Translations under genes and position numbers: made by a program
The notes under the pieces: generated by a model
Databases searched by the model: none
What the model saw: only the letters and a program-made list of their open reading frames with translations
What the model was told of the DNA's origin: nothing
Source: Alphaproteobacteria bacterium
GTDB taxonomy: Bacteria; Pseudomonadota; Alphaproteobacteria; Rickettsiales; 21-14-0-20-44-7
Assembly: GCA_013288575.1 (NCBI GenBank)
Contig: JABDBO010000020.1
Span: 1-15,923, forward strand
Length of the DNA stretch: 15,923 nt
Reading direction: 5' to 3'
Part shown: in pieces, positions 15,047 through 15,923 of the stretch
Layout of the letters: each line of letters opens with the position of its first letter
How positions within the stretch are numbered: the stretch's first letter is position 1

Positions 15047-15499
15047 ATGAAACAGATCCTTATTGAAAACATCCTCTTCATTGAGCGCCTGCACCGCAGA
15101 TTCCTTGATGTTATCAAGGCGGAATTAGACCGCCTTCGGGTTGATGATATTAACAACGTTCAAACGCTGATTCTTTATAACATTAACTCTGAACGGATGA
15201 CTATCTCTGAGTTAACTAACCGCGGTTATTATCTTGGTTCAAACGTTTCATATAATATCAAAAAACTGGTAGAAAACGGCTATTTAGTTCAAGAAAAATC
15301 TCCACATGATAAACGCGCTGTGCGCATCCGCCTTTCTGATAAAGGCTTAGAGCTGTGCGCTAAAGTAGATGCATTCTTAGAACGTTCAGTAGTTGTAATG
15401 AAAGATACTGGCGTAAAAGAGCTAGAACTAGGCGAAACCAGCAAGGTTTTGCGCAAAGTCGAACGCTTCTTGTCGGATTTGTTGGCGAATATCGTCTAA
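15047..15499 (+). CDS. MarR-family transcriptional regulator, LdtR-like
   Basis: A 150-residue winged-helix DNA-binding dimer. Seen: a helical N-terminus (IERLHRRFLDVIKAELDRL, about 12-30) for dimerisation; the helix pair TISELTNRG (52-60) and recognition helix SNVSYNIKKLVENGY (65-79); a wing SPHDKRAVRIRLSDKG (85-100) with the D-x-R hallmark of MarR proteins; and a C-terminal dimerisation helix. The words VDDINNVQ, NRGYYLGSNVSYN and SPHDKR are, from memory, highly conserved in an alphaproteobacterial group that includes LdtR, described in Liberibacter and Sinorhizobium as controlling an L,D-transpeptidase and envelope stress. The MarR assignment is firm; the LdtR orthology is likely but from recall. 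No L,D-transpeptidase gene is in this window. A weak GGA precedes the start. It is divergent from rne. Confidence 0.92.
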   Translation: MKQILIENILFIERLHRRFLDVIKAELDRLRVDDINNVQTLILYNINSERMTISELTNRGYYLGSNVSYNIKKLVENGYLVQEKSPHDKRAVRIRLSDKGLELCAKVDAFLERSVVVMKDTGVKELELGETSKVLRKVERFLSDLLANIV

Positions 15500-15506
15500 A
15501 AATATT

Positions 15507-15535
15507 TTGACCGACTTACCATCACACGCTATAAT
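15507..15535 (+). promoter_or_regulatory. Near-consensus sigma-70 promoter for a leaderless transcript
   Basis: TTGACC at 15507-15512, a 17-bp spacer, and a perfect TATAAT at 15530-15535 form the best promoter in the window. The ATG of the next gene (15542) begins 7 bases after the -10 box, where transcription is expected to start, so the mRNA should have little or no leader. ACCAT (15518-15522) and ATGGT (15534-15538) form an inverted repeat across the -10 box that could bind a repressor. Confidence 0.72.
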
Positions 15536-15541
15536 GGTGTA

Positions 15542-15787
15542 ATGATGACAATTTCGTTTGATACACAACAAGTAGCAAAATTACTCACAACCAATGGCTA
15601 TACGCAAGAACAGGCGGATGGCATGATTGCTGTTGTTAAGGAGTTGAATCTTGATAAATTAGCTACGAAAGATGACCTTAAAGTTGAAGTTGATAAAATC
15701 GATCTTAGATTCCGGTCTCTTGAAAGTAGCGTAGATCTTAAGCTACAAACTTTCGAGCATAAGATCGTAAACAAAAAATCGGCATGA
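15542..15787 (+). CDS. DUF1640-like coiled-coil protein, anchor out of frame
   Basis: The frame as read gives 81 residues: an N-terminal helical part (FDTQQVAKLLTTNGYTQEQADGM), a LATKDDLKVEVDK segment, and a coiled coil rich in heptad L/I/V up to about residue 77, ending in a stop at 15785-15787. The order FDT...GxxxxQA...LATKxDL...coiled coil matches bacterial DUF1640 proteins, small membrane-anchored relatives of the mitochondrial CCDC90/MCUR1 group. Those end in one transmembrane helix. Here that helix is encoded just after, in the -1 frame (15784-15840), so the full product would be 99 residues. Function is not established for the family. Start: tandem ATGs at 15542 and 15545, no Shine-Dalgarno, probably leaderless. 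The gene may be broken, frameshifted on purpose, or affected by a homopolymer sequencing error. Confidence 0.75.
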   Translation: MMTISFDTQQVAKLLTTNGYTQEQADGMIAVVKELNLDKLATKDDLKVEVDKIDLRFRSLESSVDLKLQTFEHKIVNKKSA

Positions 15788-15840
15788 TGATAATCGGTCT
15801 TGGCGGATTTTTAACTGCGATTCATTTTTACGGCCACTAA
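15770..15840 (+). other. A6 slip site and out-of-frame transmembrane tail
   Basis: Codons AAC AAA AAA TCG (15770-15781) contain six A residues (15773-15778). A -1 shift, or one extra A, continues the coiled-coil protein as K-K-I-G then MMIIGLGGFLTAIHFYGH and a TAA at 15838-15840. This tail is a plausible single membrane helix. The next gene on the opposite strand begins its stop at 15841, directly abutting this TAA, which suggests the tail frame was under selection as the true gene end. Confidence 0.6.
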
Positions 15841-15923
15841 TTACTTTTTTAGCCCTTTCAACCCATCTTTCACTTTTGAAATCTCACTTATCCGGAATTT
15901 GCGAATTAGGCGTTCAATATCCG
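15841..15923 (-). CDS. Hypothetical protein, C-terminal part only
   Basis: A minus-strand frame enters from the right edge and ends with TAA at 15843-15841, giving 27 residues. They include IERLIRKFRISEISKVKDG and a lysine-rich end (LKGLKK). The composition is basic and helical, typical of a real protein C-terminus, and the other two frames on this strand have stops in the same stretch. I cannot name the family from so little. Its stop directly abuts the tail frame of the DUF1640-like gene with no gap. Confidence 0.5.
   Translation of the reverse strand, partial: DIERLIRKFRISEISKVKDGLKGLKK

Overview
The window reads as a chromosomal segment of a moderately AT-rich alphaproteobacterium. The support is a biotin-dependent propionyl-CoA carboxylase alpha subunit with the PCC-type BT domain, a MutL carrying the endonuclease motif, an RNase E with a long insertion in its S1 domain and a C-terminal GWWRK motif, a MarR regulator close to the alphaproteobacterial LdtR group, and uvrC near pgsA. 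Several starts lack a Shine-Dalgarno sequence. I cannot fix the order or genus. I see no tRNA, rRNA, CRISPR array, transposase or phage gene.

Left part (1-5558): a gene cut by the window edge runs leftward (1-142), divergent from pccA (251-2245). Next, behind a likely promoter of its own, comes a large and divergent PEP-carboxylase family protein (2334-5558). pccA and the PEPC homolog could both feed carbon into the TCA cycle from bicarbonate, but the PEPC homolog has lost at least one conserved active-site histidine.

Middle (5555-12160): housekeeping genes on the minus strand (pgsA, uvrC, mutL) alternate with plus-strand genes of more accessory character: a prepilin-like protein between uvrC and pgsA, an unknown 146-residue protein, and a small cysteine-containing secreted protein. 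An unknown 130-residue protein lies downstream of pgsA on the minus strand. All convergent gene ends are 0-11 bp apart or overlap by 4 bp, with no visible intrinsic terminator.

Right part (12170-15923): rne runs leftward behind a leader that can fold into a long stem. Divergent from it is the MarR/LdtR-like regulator. It is followed by a near-consensus promoter placed so that the next gene, a small DUF1640-like coiled-coil protein, should give a leaderless mRNA. That protein's membrane anchor is intact but lies in the -1 frame after an A6 run, so it is either a recent frameshift or expression by slippage. The window ends inside a minus-strand gene whose stop codon abuts the end of that anchor frame.

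The strongest candidates for new biology are the DUF1640 frameshift and leaderless arrangement, the altered PEP carboxylase, the His-rich RNase E insertion with its structured leader, and a paired 15-nt-period repeat between uvrC and its divergent neighbour. I found no clear multi-gene defence or mobile system.
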